Source: Corythucha ciliata (taxonomy: Eukaryota; Arthropoda; Insecta; Hemiptera; Tingidae). Taken from it: a stretch of DNA of 64,000 nt. Below, piece by piece: positions 10,927 to 27,860 of this stretch. The DNA lies in the NCBI GenBank assembly GCA_038030265.1, contig CM075943.1, positions 26,226,001 to 26,290,000 on the forward strand, in the 5' to 3' direction. The notes beneath the pieces are model-generated. The model was not told the origin of the DNA. It searched no databases and worked only from the letters and a program-made list of their open reading frames with translations. Every line of letters begins with the position of its first letter. Within the stretch, counting starts at the first letter, position 1. The position numbers were made by a program, and so were the translations under genes.

Positions 10927-12239
10927 TAGTCCAGTAAAATAAGCAATAAAAAGGGGAGTCAGGTTGCAATAAGGGTAGACGATTTTTTGGTTTCAAGTAG
11001 TCTGGGGTGGTGTAGGTATGACGTGTACAAATTTTTGACCTCGAAAAACATCGGGATCACCATTAAATTGAATAAAAACTGCGACATTTTTTAACTTTTT
11101 GTGATTTTTGGCACTTTTTCGCTAAACTAGTCAGTTTTTGGTAGTGATTAGGAAGTAAGTTTTCAATTTAGGCAACATTTACGACAAAACGAGTCCAAAG
11201 CGTGATTCGGAAGTATCATAGTTTCCAAGATGAAGCTCGTCAAATTTATGCCAAAATTGACTCGTTCGGAACCGTGCGAGAATGATTATCTGCCAGTATA
11301 TTGCAACGGATATGTTTTTTACAAAGGGAAAATAGTTCTGAACGATTTTAACGCGTGGGTACGTCGGAACAAACCGAATAATAGTGTGTACTTAGTTTGA
11401 TCCATTTGAGTACTAGGCCTAATTGCCTAAGCGATGGGGCCAGGACCAAGTGCCTCTTGAAGCTGAAAGCCCGAGGCAGAAAAGGAGACAGAACAACGCC
11501 CTTGGTGTATTGCCCTACATATTTCGTCCTATAAAGGACGAAATGCTGAAAACTAACTGTAGCTATAGTTATCGAAACATTGGGGTTACAGAAGTCGTTC
11601 TGGTCTAGTTTTGTGAGAATGACCATTGAACGAATCCCGCATGGTCACGACTAAAGAAAACCAATAACATTTCTTAAAGCCCTACTACGAGTAATGGCCG
11701 TACCAACTAATGTAATTAAGCACTAGGTACATCTACCAACAATAAATTACTTATCTACGTAGTTACGGAGCTTCTTGGGCGACAGTTACCGTTCTGCTTA
11801 CTCTTTATTGGAACGTTTAGCCTAAATCTGAAGGACGTGTACCATTTTGACCACTAAAAGGAATCCCCACATGGTTACTAAAGATGAAGACATAGAAACA
11901 TCAACATCATTTATCAATTTTGAAAATGTTTCCTACACTTGACGATCTCTATCTTAGAAACCATGATACCTCCAGATCCCGCTTTGGACTAGTTTTGTCG
12001 GAAATTTTGTCTGCTTTGAAATGTTACTTCGCAGTCCCAATCGAAAAATGGCTACTTTAGCAAAAAAAGTGCCTACCCGAAAAACATACAAAAATTTCGC
12101 CGTTTTTCCCGAATCCAAGGATGATCTCGAGGTCAACAACTTGAACACATCATACCTACACCACACCTATAACAACATGAAACAAAAAAATCATCTACCC
12201 TAATTATTGCAACCTTCGACTCCTTGTTTTACTGGACTA
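10927..12239. mobile_element. Inverted-repeat element, non-coding
   Basis: About 65 bp at 10927-10994 (starting AGTAGTCCAGTAAAATAAGC) recur inverted and diverged at 12179-12239. The interior has an internal palindrome near 11520-11550 but no coding region. True ends are not resolved. Confidence 0.4.
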
Positions 12240-12810
12240 TAGTGAGTAGTACCTAAATAATTTTCGAAAATGTTTAAGTGAGTTTTTTTTCAAGTTTCAA
12301 AAGCTTTTTGCAGCATTTTACAGGCAATTTTTCAATTATTCGCCGCCATCAGGAGCGGCGTCGTCTTAGCCAGACGCGGCCCCCGTCTTATACTCGGCAT
12401 TCGGCAAGGGGACCTGTTGAGAAATTAGCGCGTAGCGATTTTAAAAACGGCCAAGGTGCAACAACTACTTCTGCCGCCACCGCTACCCTTTTTTGGCTGA
12501 CAAGATGACAATATTTTTCGAGTAACGTTCGGTTCATTGCTGTGGGTCTGCGGGGTGGGTGGTTGTGGTGGAGAGCAGCTAAGTCTGACGATGATAGTAA
12601 AAGAAATTAATAAACGTAGGTATATTTTATGAAAAATAATTCGTCGTTAAATTTCCCCGGTTCTCTTCTGAGAAACGGTGGGCGGGCGGGAGGGATATAC
12701 AAGGTTGTTACCATGAAAACTTCGTCCAAGTTTAAGAATTTCCATAGCAACAGTTGAACTTCCGTCCTGAAAGTTTTCACGAGCCTCCCTCTCCTCCTTT
12801 CTTCTTATTT

Positions 12811-17458
<4,648 letters not shown>

Positions 17459-17486
17459 AATAATTTTCATTTTGTTGTGTAATTAC

Positions 17487-17492
17487 AATAAA
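17487..17492 (+). promoter_or_regulatory. Polyadenylation signal of KATNAL2
   Basis: AATAAA lies 29 bp after the KATNAL2 stop codon, giving a very short 3' UTR. Confidence 0.7.
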
Positions 17493-17610
17493 AATTGGTT
17501 TTAACAATCATTCCCGTCATTTAATAATTTTTTGGGGCAAGAAGAGGGTTAGTTTTACCAAATTTTCGGGGAGAAGGATTTTTGTAGTTTATCAGCCAAA
17601 AAAATAACTA

Positions 17611-18736
17611 TTGGCGATTGTAGCTAAGGGATACGATATCTGGAGGCGTTTCAGAGAAACATGGAGTCCGGTACTCCGCAAGGTGACTAAACTTTAGTAT
17701 AGGTGCCGCAGATTTCCCCCTGCCCATCGGACAGGAGGGGTAGAGACTGACGTCACCAGCAGTCCTTTGCTCCCGATTGCTCACCCTAGAACAGCAGAGC
17801 AAGTTAATTTTGAAATTGAAGTTTATGAATTCTCAAAAATCACAACCCAATAACAATTAATAATGTACTGGGTCCAGCGCAATGGCGGTTGGGACTGCTC
17901 GTGACGTAGGTGAAGGACAGTGATCTGCGGCACCTATAGAAAATTTAGCCACCTTGGGTACTCCGTGTGATTTGTTGTTGTCGTTTGACAACAAACTACA
18001 ACAAAGGTTTTCTACAATGAGGAAGTTCATGTGTCAAAAATGTTGGTCAGTGACACTTTTTTACTGTGAACTACGGCTAAATAATCCGACGACGAGGCCT
18101 GTGACGAGGAGGCCTCGATATTGTACCTTTGGCATCACCCAATCAAGAAAACAAGACGGTTATGTGGGTGCGCAGTACACCCGTACATAAACTCACGGTC
18201 GGTCATTTGTTGGAGTAAGAAAACTCGAAAACACCGATTCAAAAACGTTTTCGACCATTTGGCTGAACCCGTGCCGTTCTCTGAGCACTAAAACGAAACG
18301 GTGAGCTGGCAAGTACCAATAAAGAAATGATAAGGCGCTCGTGGGATGTCTCTCAAGGGTGAATCCGGAGAAAACTGCTTAGTCTTTGGTTGCTCTTTCC
18401 ATCGTAACCGAGACTCAGCATTGTCATTTCATTGTTTCCCAAAAATTGAGGGTTCAACGGTGTCAGCTATCAATTAGCACAGTGTTGGGAGAAAGTCGAC
18501 AGCCGAGAGGCTTGGGAGCTTGCTTGACGTTTGAGTATAAATGTATCAGAAACCATGTTCTTCTGTCCTCGTCACTTTAGGCCAACTGACTACTTTTTTC
18601 CCATTATGTTACGGACGTTGACCACGAAAAAACACTTTAAAAAAACACAAAACTTGTTATCATTTAACATATGAAGGGAGTACCGGTTTCATTATCACAC
18701 GACACTAGCGCCGCTAGTGATAGATACAATCGCCAA
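17611..18736 (+). mobile_element. THAP-domain DNA transposon remnant, copy 2
   Basis: Same family as 1800-2643, in the opposite orientation, with TTGGCGATTGTAGCTA ends. The plus strand has the THAP first half (CLVFGCSFHRNRDSALSFH, about 18379-18435) and the second half (CPRHFRPTDYF-like, about 18565). Without the inserted MITE and its duplication it is 839 bp, against 844 bp for copy 1, so both are similar internally deleted derivatives. No catalytic domain seen. Confidence 0.6.
17679..17956. mobile_element. MULE-type MITE with 9-bp target duplication
   Basis: A 278-bp element with about 35-bp inverted ends (CAAGGTGACTAAACTTTAG; CAAGGTGGCTAAATTTTC). It is flanked by the exact 9-bp repeat GGTACTCCG at 17670-17678 and 17957-17965. 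THAP copy 1 carries the unoccupied site (GGTACTCCA on its minus strand, about 2576-2584). A 9-bp duplication is typical of Mutator-like elements. No coding content. Confidence 0.8.
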
Positions 18737-18923
18737 TCCGCTCCCCGCTTGAGATGAGTATTCGCTCATTTCGACTCATAACAGATGATTCACTAATTAA
18801 AACGACCGATTTGAAGTCGCTTAAGCAAATACTCAGCTTGAGTGACGACTATGAATACGGCCCAAATACGTACCTAATGAATAAAAATATTGGTTGACAT
18901 TATTTTTGTGAAGCACCAATTCT

Positions 18924-19015
18924 TAGAGTAGGGCTCCCATCATAATCGACAACATTTTCTCCCACTGCCAAAATATTGGGGAAAACTTGTCTATTATGGG
19001 GGGAGCCCTACTCTA
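18924..19015. mobile_element. Short palindromic MITE
   Basis: TAGAGTAGGGCTCCCAT and its inverse bound 92 bp. The long foldback element at 19016-20312 is inserted at its right edge. Outside both, TGAATAAAAATATTGG (about 18876) and its inverse (about 20353) form a still older pair of arms, so three palindromes are stacked here. Confidence 0.65.
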
Positions 19016-20312
19016 CAGGGTGTAACGGAAAAGTCTGGCATAAATGAAATGGGTAATTCTTGGTCACATTTGGAACCATAATGACCCTATACAACATGGT
19101 CCGATTACTTATGATTTTGGAGATAATCGTGGTTTTCCTAATGTTTAATGTACCCACGGTTTTCCTTAGTAAATCGTCTGTACCTGATGAAAAAATGGTC
19201 TCATTGAAATTTAAAAGGAGCCATTGGAAAGAGCACTAAATTCTCTGTAGGATTGAATCCTTTCATCTCTAAATCGATCAAGACTTAAATGCTTAAATTG
19301 CTGCTGAACAGACAACTTCTTAGATTTCCAGAAAACTCCTAGTCTTTCAGCCAGCTGTCAATTATTTTATGGCCCTCGTAGGAAGTGTAAAAAATTATTA
19401 AAAACTTCTACAGTTTGTCAGCTTTTGAATGGCCTGCTTAGTTCTGGATTATTCTTTTTTTTCTTCCGAGATAGAAGCAAAAACGCGTGAAAAAACCACC
19501 AAAAGTATCCGTTTTTAAGCATGCCTTCAGGTAAGGCAATCGCTTCCGCGAGCGCGCCCTCGGCCTCTCCAGTTAATTGTGATTGTAATGCGGTTGATGG
19601 TAGATGTGGGTGTTATTTATTTTTTATTTATTCATTTGCACAATCACATTTCTTAACAAACAAGAATTATTTATTTTATTGTTTTATTATTTCAATAATA
19701 GCGGAATCCAACCCAAGGCTCCACCCAAGCTCATAACGGGAATTTGTATCTAACTGAAGATGCCGAGGGCGCGCTTGTGGAAGCAATTGCCTTGCCTGAA
19801 GGCGTGCTTAAAAACGGATACTTCTGGGGGCTTTTTTTGCGCGTTTTTGCTTCTATCTCGGAAGAAAAAAAAGAATAATCCAGAACTAAGCAGGCCATTC
19901 GAAAGCTGACAATCAGTAGAAGTTTTTAATAATTTTTTACACTTCCTATGCGAGGGCCATAAAGAAATTGACAGCTGGCTGAAAGACCAGGAGTTTTCCG
20001 GAAATCTAAGAAGTTGGCTGTTCAGCAGCAATTTAAGCACATAAATATTGATCGATTTAGAAATGAAAGGATTCAATCCTACAGAGAATTTAGTGCTCTT
20101 TCCAATGGCTTCTTTTAAATTTCAATGAGACCATTTTTTCATCAGGTACAGACGATTTACTAAGGAAAACCGTGGGTACATTAAAAATTAGGAAAACCAC
20201 GATCATCTCCAAAACCATAAGTAATCGGACCATGGTGTATATGGTCATTTTGGTTCCAAATGTGCCAAGAATCACCCATTTCATTTATGCCACACTTTTC
20301 CGTTACACCCTG
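19016..20312. mobile_element. Foldback element, about 530-bp inverted repeats
   Basis: It starts CAGGGTGTAACGGAAAAG and ends with the inverse, flanked by TA on both sides (Tc1/mariner-type target). The arms run 19016 to about 19545 and about 19780 to 20312; only some 230 bp in the middle is unique. No transposase. The open frames inside the arms are repeat sequence, not genes. Confidence 0.85.
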
Positions 20313-20924
20313 TAGATTTGGTGCTTCACAAAAAAGGTGTCACCCAATATTTTTATTCATTACTAAACGACTCTCAACCATTTTTCATTAGCGTAGAAAA
20401 TTATTCGCAAAATAGCTCTCTTTTGTCCCAGTGAACTTTTTTGCTGCAAATTATATTTTCAAGGGATTGAATTGATCTTTACCGATCCAAATCACTATTT
20501 TTCCTGGAAAGCCAATGAAATTAGCTTTCAAATGAGCCCCAGTCCATGCCTGTACCGCTATTTGAGGGGGTGATGGGGCGCTGTGATTTTTGAAATGGTA
20601 TCAAAGAAACAAATTTTTTTGACGCGGAAAAAATGCATGACAAATTTATTGAGAGTAATTCTTTCTAAGACGACTGTACAACAAAAATTTCAGGTCGATA
20701 GGAATTTTTATTATCAAGATATTACTTTATTCTCGTCTGAAATGGTGATTTGAGGCGAATTTTTGTCCATTTTCGAGGGTAGTTGAGACGGAATTTGTAA
20801 ACTGTGGTTTCATGCTATGCTGAATTAAAAAATGATGAGCATTTTGTTGTTGAAAAATTTTCAAATATAGTTTGGTTCGTAGAAGGACGAATTTTAGTGT
20901 AATTTCCTCCTTAAATCAAAAACT

Positions 20925-21165
20925 ACGGCTCTGGGATTTTTTATGTATTTTTTTCGAGTTTCTCGCACTAATTTCGTCGCAAAAACACATTAAATTTGTC
21001 AGAATTTCAAATTCCGCCTTTTTTAGGCTTTGGGATTTTTGGGGGGCCCCACAGGGCCCATTGGCAAGTTTGGGAAGACACGTGTCTAATATTTTTCGAT
21101 GTAGAACACACAAAAAAAATCGGCAATCAAATCGGCGGCGGACATTACTGACACTCCCCTCGCAA
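20925..21165 (-). mobile_element. Single arm of the GGGAGTGTCAGTAATG palindromic MITE
   Basis: It matches the right arm of the element at 53821-55892 (shared ACATTACTGACACTCCC, GGGCCCATTGGCAAGTT and TATTTTTCGATGTAGAACAC). It lacks the LTR found there, so it is an empty-site control for that insertion. The other arm is missing here. Confidence 0.65.
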
Positions 21166-21171
21166 GATTTT

Positions 21172-21282
21172 TTGCCTGCATTTTCGTCTCGTCGTGATGG
21201 TGGCAAACATGGGTCATGTCATGTTTTTTTCACGTTTCAGAACCTCTAGAACACGAATTCAGTGTTCTCCGGAATTCATATA
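21172..21282 (+). mobile_element. HINE-like 5' end fragment
   Basis: CGTCTCGTCGTGATGGTGGCA, then TTTCAGAACCTCTAGAACAC, then GAATTCATATA match the 5' end region of the copy at 36557-37715. The fragment is cut at its TA stretch by the Tc1/mariner-type element that starts at 21283. Confidence 0.55.
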
Positions 21283-23424
21283 CAGGGTTTTTCTGAAATG
21301 GATGTCAATATTTGGGCTGGTGATTCTGCGTCACAAATGCGTCAAAAAAAGTCATATTGACCCTAGTCCGATTCCTAATAGTTTCCGAGATATTCTCGAA
21401 TTTAGTAGTTTTCAAAATGACCTTGTTTTCTTGAAGAAAATCATCCGTACCTTAGATACCAGATGAGCCACGTCAGATCTGATGACACCGTTGGAAAGGC
21501 CAGAATTTTTTCGACGCCGTTCAGTGTTATTTGCTTCAATGTCGCCCACTCCTGCTGATAAAATCAGAGTCAAACTTGAAATTGCTTTTAATGTTACCAA
21601 TGCTGACTAGGTTTTGAAGTCGATTTTCTCAGCAACAAGTGCGGTTTCCAAGGTGACCTTTTTTCAGAAAAGTTGGCGCATGGTGTCAGCATCATTATGG
21701 TATTTTGACATCACCTTCCATCTCGGATAATTTTTCGATTATTCCAAAATGATTGCTGAAAAATCCGTTTTAGTGCTCTTGGTTGCCATGCAACAGGGCC
21801 TCCTCTCCCGATCCTTCTATTGCCATACGCCTCGTCGAGGTAACCACGAGCTAGTCTGCTGTAATGAGGAGGGGCTCCGTCATGCATAAACCACATTCTT
21901 GCACGAGTGGCCAGCGGTATGTCCTCCATCAAAACAGCATGGAGAATTTCCTCCAGAAAATCTCTGTAGATTTCACCAGTCAGCCTCGGTGGCAAAAATT
22001 GTGGACCAACGATTGTCGTCCCGAGAATCCCCAGCCACACATTCAAAGAAAATTGTTGCTGGTGCCTGCTTTCAAAGTAAGCGTGAGGGTTGTCCTCCTG
22101 CCACCTATGATTGTTGTGGAAATTTACGATTCCGTCACGTCCGAAGCAAGCTTCGTCCGTAAATAAAACGTTTTTTGTAAAATTTCTCGATTCTCGAATT
22201 TTTTGCCGTAGCCAACGGCAAAAAAATACTCGTGGCTCGTGGTCAGTAGGTAACAAGGCATGCACGCGTTGCAAATGGTACGGATGAAGGCCCTCGCGAC
22301 TTGGTACTTTCCAGACCATTGAGTGATTGAGCCCCATCAATTGCCCGATTTCACGCGTGCTCAGAGTCTGGTCTTCCGCGACTACTGCCAGAATTTCCTC
22401 CTCAACGTCGGCTGTCAATACTGACCTTTCCCGGCCTCGATCAGCTGACCGTACCGCAAAAGAGCCATCGACGAAAAAACTCTTCTATCGGGTTGGCGTC
22501 GATGAGGATACATCTCTCGATACATGCGACTAGCAGCTAATGCACTTCCAACCGCACGTCCATACACGAAGTGCATGTCGCAAAATTCACCGTTTGAAAA
22601 CGCATCCATTTAAACAATATTCGCTTTGAATATTGATAGTGTTATGCAATGTAGAGAGGTACAACCCTTTCGTGTAGTGGCTGTCATGTGCGGAACAATG
22701 CTGCATCTGATGCTTCTCATGACGTCACCATTCAACGATTAATAAGAACATTTCCTTATAGGCCTAAATTACCACTTGTTCTGTATCACCACCTACTGTG
22801 TCAGCACAGTTGAGTCCTTCATCATTGGAAAATGTTCACTTTCAAAGGTCCTTTTTAGTCAAGAATGGATGGCAAACATTCATCATGTTTTTTCTCGAGT
22901 TATTCGTGAAGAAAGACTGTTTGAGTTATGAGCACTAAAACGGATTTTTCAGCAATCATTTTGGAATAATCGAAAAAATATCCGAGATGGAAGGTAATGT
23001 CAAAATACCATAATGATGCTGACACCATGCGCCAACTTTTCTGAAAAAAGGTCATCTTGGAAACCGCACTTGTTGCTGAGAAAATCGACTTCAAAACCTA
23101 TAGTCAGCATTGGTAACATTAAAAGCAATTTCATGTTTGACTCTGATTTTATCAGCAGGAGTGGGCGACATTGAAGCAAATAACACTGAACGGCGTCGAA
23201 AAAAGTCTGGCCTTTCCAACGGTGTCATCAGATTTGACGTGGCTCATCTGGTTGCTAAGGTACGGATGATTTTCTTCAAGAAAACAAGGTCATTTTGAAA
23301 ACTACTAAATTCGTGAATATCTCGGAAACTATTAGGAATCGGACTAGGGTCAATATGACATTTTGACGCATTTGTGACGCAGAATCACCAGCCCAAATAT
23401 TGACATCCATTTCAAAAACACCCG
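21283..23424 (-). mobile_element. Tc1/mariner-type element with long TIRs, degenerate
   Basis: Left end CAGGGTTTTTCTGAAATGG and right end (inverse, CGGGTGTTTTTGAAATGG) are flanked by TA. The inverted repeats extend about 450-500 bp (for instance AAAACGGATTTTTCAGCAAT at both sides). A broken transposase lies between them on the minus strand. The next foldback element starts only six bases further on. Confidence 0.85.
21780..22609 (-). pseudogene. DUF4817/DDE-type transposase, frameshifted and C-terminally deleted
   Basis: It opens with MDAFSNGEFCDMHFVYGRA, a DUF4817-like start. After a frame break near 22430 it continues TADVEEEILAVVAEDQTLST... with the HTH (REIGQLMGLNHSMVWKV), the first catalytic Asp in NVLFTDEACF, NVWLGILG, and the second Asp in MWFMHDGAPPHYS. 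Homology stops after GPVAWQPR, where the sequence joins directly to the inverted repeat, so the third catalytic residue (SPDL...D region) has been deleted. It cannot be active. It belongs to the same group as the 49479 transposase but a different subfamily. Confidence 0.85.
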
Positions 23425-24036
23425 TATATACAGGGTGGTCGGTTTTGAGTAGCAAAAAAAAATTGGGTAATAGTACACCAAAAATGGGATAAAAAAGTCC
23501 TGTTCGGATAGTGGCCTATCTCTTTTTGTTTTCGAGTAATACTTTTTTTAGTGATTTTTAGGCGCAACTGTATTTTTCAACGAAAAACTGCTATTTCTCA
23601 CGTTCGACTTTACTTTTTTTTCAAAAGTAATGGCAGTTTCGTAATCTACGGAAAATTTTCTATGGGATGAATGCAAAATCAATATTCTAAATGGTCAAAA
23701 GCGCCTAAGAACGTAACGTTTTGCGGTAGATCAGCAAATTTGAGTCAATGCAAAAAAACCAAAAATTTGACTTCAAACAAGAATTTACTGCGTCGCCAAA
23801 AATTGCTTCACACGTTGTTAAGCGTCATAAAAACTTCTCCGTTTTCCTAGCTTTCCAACGGTGTACTGGAAAGTGGAATTATCTCCCACCTTTGACAATA
23901 AAATTCGGAAAGAAGCGAAAAATTCTTACATTTTGGGGTAAAATGTGAATAATAACAGGTGCCAAAATTCATTTATTTGCTCTCTTTCTTGAGAAATCCA
24001 AGCTCTGGCACAGGAAAAGTTAAAATAACATTGCAT

Positions 24037-24337
24037 TGAAGAATAAACAACACATGAAAAATTAATAAAATGGACGAAGAGGTGTGCGAATTTAGGGCGT
24101 CTGCTGGTTTTTTATTTTAGCTGCTCGAAGTGCCCGCTTCGGCGCCTCCTCCATTCCTGACTCGTGCTCGTTTTCTCATTTCTCGTACCGTCTCATTTCT
24201 CGTACCCGTCATTATTCATATTTTTAGCCCTAAATGTATAACTTTTTCGCTACTTAAATAAAAAACCAGCAGACGCCCTATATTCGCACACCTCTTCGTC
24301 CATTTTTTAAATTTTTTATTTGTTGTTTATTCTTCAA
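24037..24337. mobile_element. Nested MITE
   Basis: About 90-bp inverted ends (GAAGAATAAACAACACATG; inverse GTTGTTTATTCTTC) and AGGGCGTCTGCTGGTTTTTT inside each arm. No coding content. Confidence 0.75.
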
Positions 24338-24911
24338 ATACAATGGCCGCGTTGCAAAACTTCAGACGAGTTCAGCGCTTAATGAGCAGTTAGTCTTTTG
24401 CCGTTGCAAAACTGTCAATCTAGCTCAGCGCTGAGTAAGTGTCCAATCCAACAAAACACGTTCCGAGGTGTTTCGGTAGCCTTTTTCATCGCGATGAAAC
24501 CTTTCTGCCCTCTCTTTTTCAAAGTTTTGATAAAAGTTCAACGATGGTTGACAACAAAATGAAGGAAAGGAATATTATTAGTTTTTAATCCATACCACTT
24601 GATTAATATTTCTTTTTTAGGGATTTGGCTTATTGCAATAAGCCAAAAGCTAAAATATTAATGAAGAAAACGAAGTTACTAACACTCCGGCTTTGATAAC
24701 GGGGAGGTGAAAACTCACAGATCACCGTTGCAAAACTCAAGTAAGCAATAGACGATTTCCACACATGCGCTCTCCAGTCCTACTTCAACAGTTTTGCAAC
24801 CCGCTTAGGCCAGGTTATGGGTTACTCTTGTCTTGTGCTGTGTAAAGTGAATTTATTTTTCTCTCATTCCCGTAAAACTAAAACCACATTTGCAGTTATC
24901 CAATTCTGATT

Positions 24912-25035
24912 TTATTCTTCAGCCTCCGTCTCACGAAACGTATCGATGAAAACTCGTCGTTCCGGGGGCACCTCAACATGAAGTCCCATCATAGTTGCGC
25001 ATTTATCACACTCCTTCACATGTACTTTCTCTTCC
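24912..25035 (-). CDS. Possible terminal exon of unknown gene
   Basis: The minus strand reads HVKECDKCATMMGLHV, then PPERRVFIDTFRETEAEE, then a stop followed at once by AATAAA-type sequence. The non-repetitive look, the CxxC pair and the adjacent polyadenylation signal are the only support. An acceptor (TTGAG|GA) exists just upstream, but I could not connect it to another exon. It may be a transposon-derived fragment. Confidence 0.22.
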
Positions 25036-27000
25036 CTTTTTCCTCAATTTGGGACGTTTTCAGTCAAGTGCCGGTAAGGTTGAGGGAAAGGGATAAATTT
25101 AATAGCTGGGTCAAAACCAGGTCGACCCGGAATGGAAGAACTCTTACAGTCACTGAATCAGCAATAGTATCGCATTTTTCTGACTTTAGATGAGAAGCAC
25201 GCGAAGGAAGTGTAATTGCAGACTCGAAATAAACGAAAAACTCAAAAATCATGTAGTATTTGAAACCGAAATACACTCGTAGTAATGCTAGTAATGTAAA
25301 AAAAAAAATACTGTTAAAGAGGCTCTTGGCAACTAGAAATAAACCCATAACCTGCAGTTCTAAACCTTCGCTTTTTCCACGGAAATCGTCTATTAATTCT
25401 ACTACACTTCAGCGTTTGAACACGAGCCCCCAGTTTTGTAACGCAACCAATGTTATTTTAATTTTTCCTGTGCCAGAGCTTGGATTTCTCAAGAAAGAGA
25501 GCAAAACAAATATATTTTTAGCCCAAAATGTATGACTTTTTCGCTTCTTTTCGAATTTTATTGTCAAAGGAGGGAGATAATTCCACTTTAGAGTACACCG
25601 TTGGAAACAAAGTTGTATAGAACCCAAGTTCTTCCACTCATCACGATCGCTATGGTAACGGTGGTCATTTATAAAATTTGAAATTTTGATCCCGTCAGAG
25701 AGCACTTACAACATTTGGTCTCAACTTTTTCTTTAATAAAGTGTCTGCTTCACAAACTATATGTGAAGCAAATAAAATTACAGCTGGATTTTGGACATTT
25801 TTCATTTTCACTGATAGATTTTTTTATTATTTCGATTCCTTTCGATCCATTTTCCTTATAAAATAATTTAATTTCAACTTCAAATTCCGTCGTGTTTCGT
25901 GCCCCCGTGTAAAACCCAGCTCAGCCAGAGAAACTGTAGATTGATGTCCGCCGTTTGTAAGTCGAAGGTAGAGCGCAAAATTTCAAGGCAAAAGTTCAAG
26001 GTGGGTTTGAAGTTATTTTGAGGACAAAATTTGGAAAATGAATACAGAGCAATTTATGTACAATTTTCTGTAGATTGGAATGAGTACTTGAAATCCGTGC
26101 GGCACAAATAAGGCGTGAAAAATTATGCCATGTACTTGACGAAGGCTGTTTGGAGGGGGCGAGATATACTATCTGCGTGAAACTCGCCCTCAACGTTCGG
26201 TCTGCAGAGGGGATAGAAGAAACACCATGCTCACTTGACTCTTGAGAATGCCCAGGATCTCGCTGCACTTGACAAAACATCGTAAAACAACATTTCAATG
26301 AAATACAATCAACTTTTTTTAACTCAACGGAAATCTTCTTCAGTTTTAGTCTGCTTGAACCATTCATCCACTATTCATTACTATTATGTCGTGATAGACC
26401 CGATATTCATAGTTTTCATTTGGCTTAATAAACTATTATTTTTTTATTTGTTCATAAGCGTTTTCCGAACCGCCAAATTGTGAGACCAAATGTCATGTGG
26501 CACTCTGGCGGGAGCAATTTTCCCTCTAGCTTTAGTGACCACGCGTTATCAGAAGAGAAATGACTTGGTATCTATACGACTTTGGTTGGAAAGCTGGGAA
26601 AACGGAGAAGTTTTTATGACTGTTGACAACGTGTGAAGCAATTTTTGGAGACACAGTAAATTGTTGTTTGAAGTCAAATTGTTGGTTTTTTTGCATTGAC
26701 GCAACGAAAACGTTACGTTCTTAGGCGCTTTTGACCATTTAGAATATTGATTTTACATTCACCCCATAGAAAATTTTCCGTAGATTACGAAACTGCCATT
26801 ACTTTTGAAAAAAAGTGAAGTAGAAGCTGAGAAATAGCAGTTTTTTCGTTGAAAAATACAGTTGCGCCTAAAAATCACTTTAAAAAATATTACTCGAAAA
26901 CAAAAAGAGATAGGCCACTATCCGAATAGGACTTTTGGCTTATTTTATCCCATTTTTGGTGTACTATCACCCAATTTTTTTTTTGCTACTCAAGACCGAC

Positions 27001-27860
27001 ATAATGTCAATTAATGCGAATGTTCCAACAAATAGAACATTCGCTCACAGTCAGCTTCGAAACGGGAAATTCAGCCCCGTACGTGAACTTCGGCTGCCAG
27101 GAACCGACTGTTTTGATGTTAAACGTGAATTTAGGTCCCACAGGACCTAAACTCCGACTTCTACCTTCACAGTTTCGGGACCCAAAATCTACTACTTGTG
27201 GGTTGAACTTGGAATTCTGTAGGATAAAAAGATTCTTTCCGAGCCAAACTCTTCATTTCAGACGCTGTTGGCGGGACGGAGCCGAGCAGACTAGTAAACT
27301 GTCCTGACCATGATGTGTTTAACTCCGTTCGGAATATTTGCCCTTTTATTGACAACTATAGTTAGTTCTCGAAGCTTTTCATTGTGTCGATAATTTTTCC
27401 AATTTTCACCCGCTTCAAGGGCAGAGCCTTCACCAGATAGTGAATATAGAAGGCTTTGTTCAATGGTCGCTGGCAACCATCAGCTGCATTTTGGCCAGAA
27501 CCGTCTGCGTTCTGTAATGGTCTATTTTTCGGAGGTAACCGCGCCCGGCTTAAATTCAAATATTTTTAAATAATGACCCGCATATGTGAACCGGTTCTCA
27601 GTTGATGGGGACATCACGTGGTAGGTGGTAGTGTGTTGATATGGGGTAGAGATGTTCAGACCTATACAATTATTGTTTTGGTTGAAATGACGGCCAAAAT
27701 GGTTATAGGTTTGATGGGTATCCAAAAAAGTTCATAAATCTGGCGAAAATGACTTTACTCCCAATATTGTGGGTTGCATTGAAAATATACAAAAAGATGA
27801 GGACCAGACACGAGTTCGTATTCCCCTAAAACTAATTGGTTGTAATGATGCACAAAAATA
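27001..27860. other. No recognisable gene
   Basis: This lies between the foldback element and FNTA. Open frames are short and lack motifs. It probably includes the FNTA 3' UTR (minus strand) near its right end. Confidence 0.4.

Larger units (their letters stand above)
23431..27000. mobile_element. Foldback element, about 520-bp inverted repeats, with inserts
   Basis: The left end CAGGGTGGTCGGTTTTGAG follows TA. The inverse arm ends near 27000 (GCTACTCAAGACCGAC) but lacks the last CACCCTG. The arms share words such as ACGTAACGTTTTGCGGT-like and CCTTTGACAATAAAATT. Part of the arm is present a third time near 25440-25620, so the interior (24344-25435) is probably a further insertion or rearrangement. 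Confidence 0.7.

Noticed and set aside
20872..21249. 125-codon frame and its antisense partner
   Set aside because: Lies within a MITE arm that recurs at 53821-55892; not conserved as protein there.
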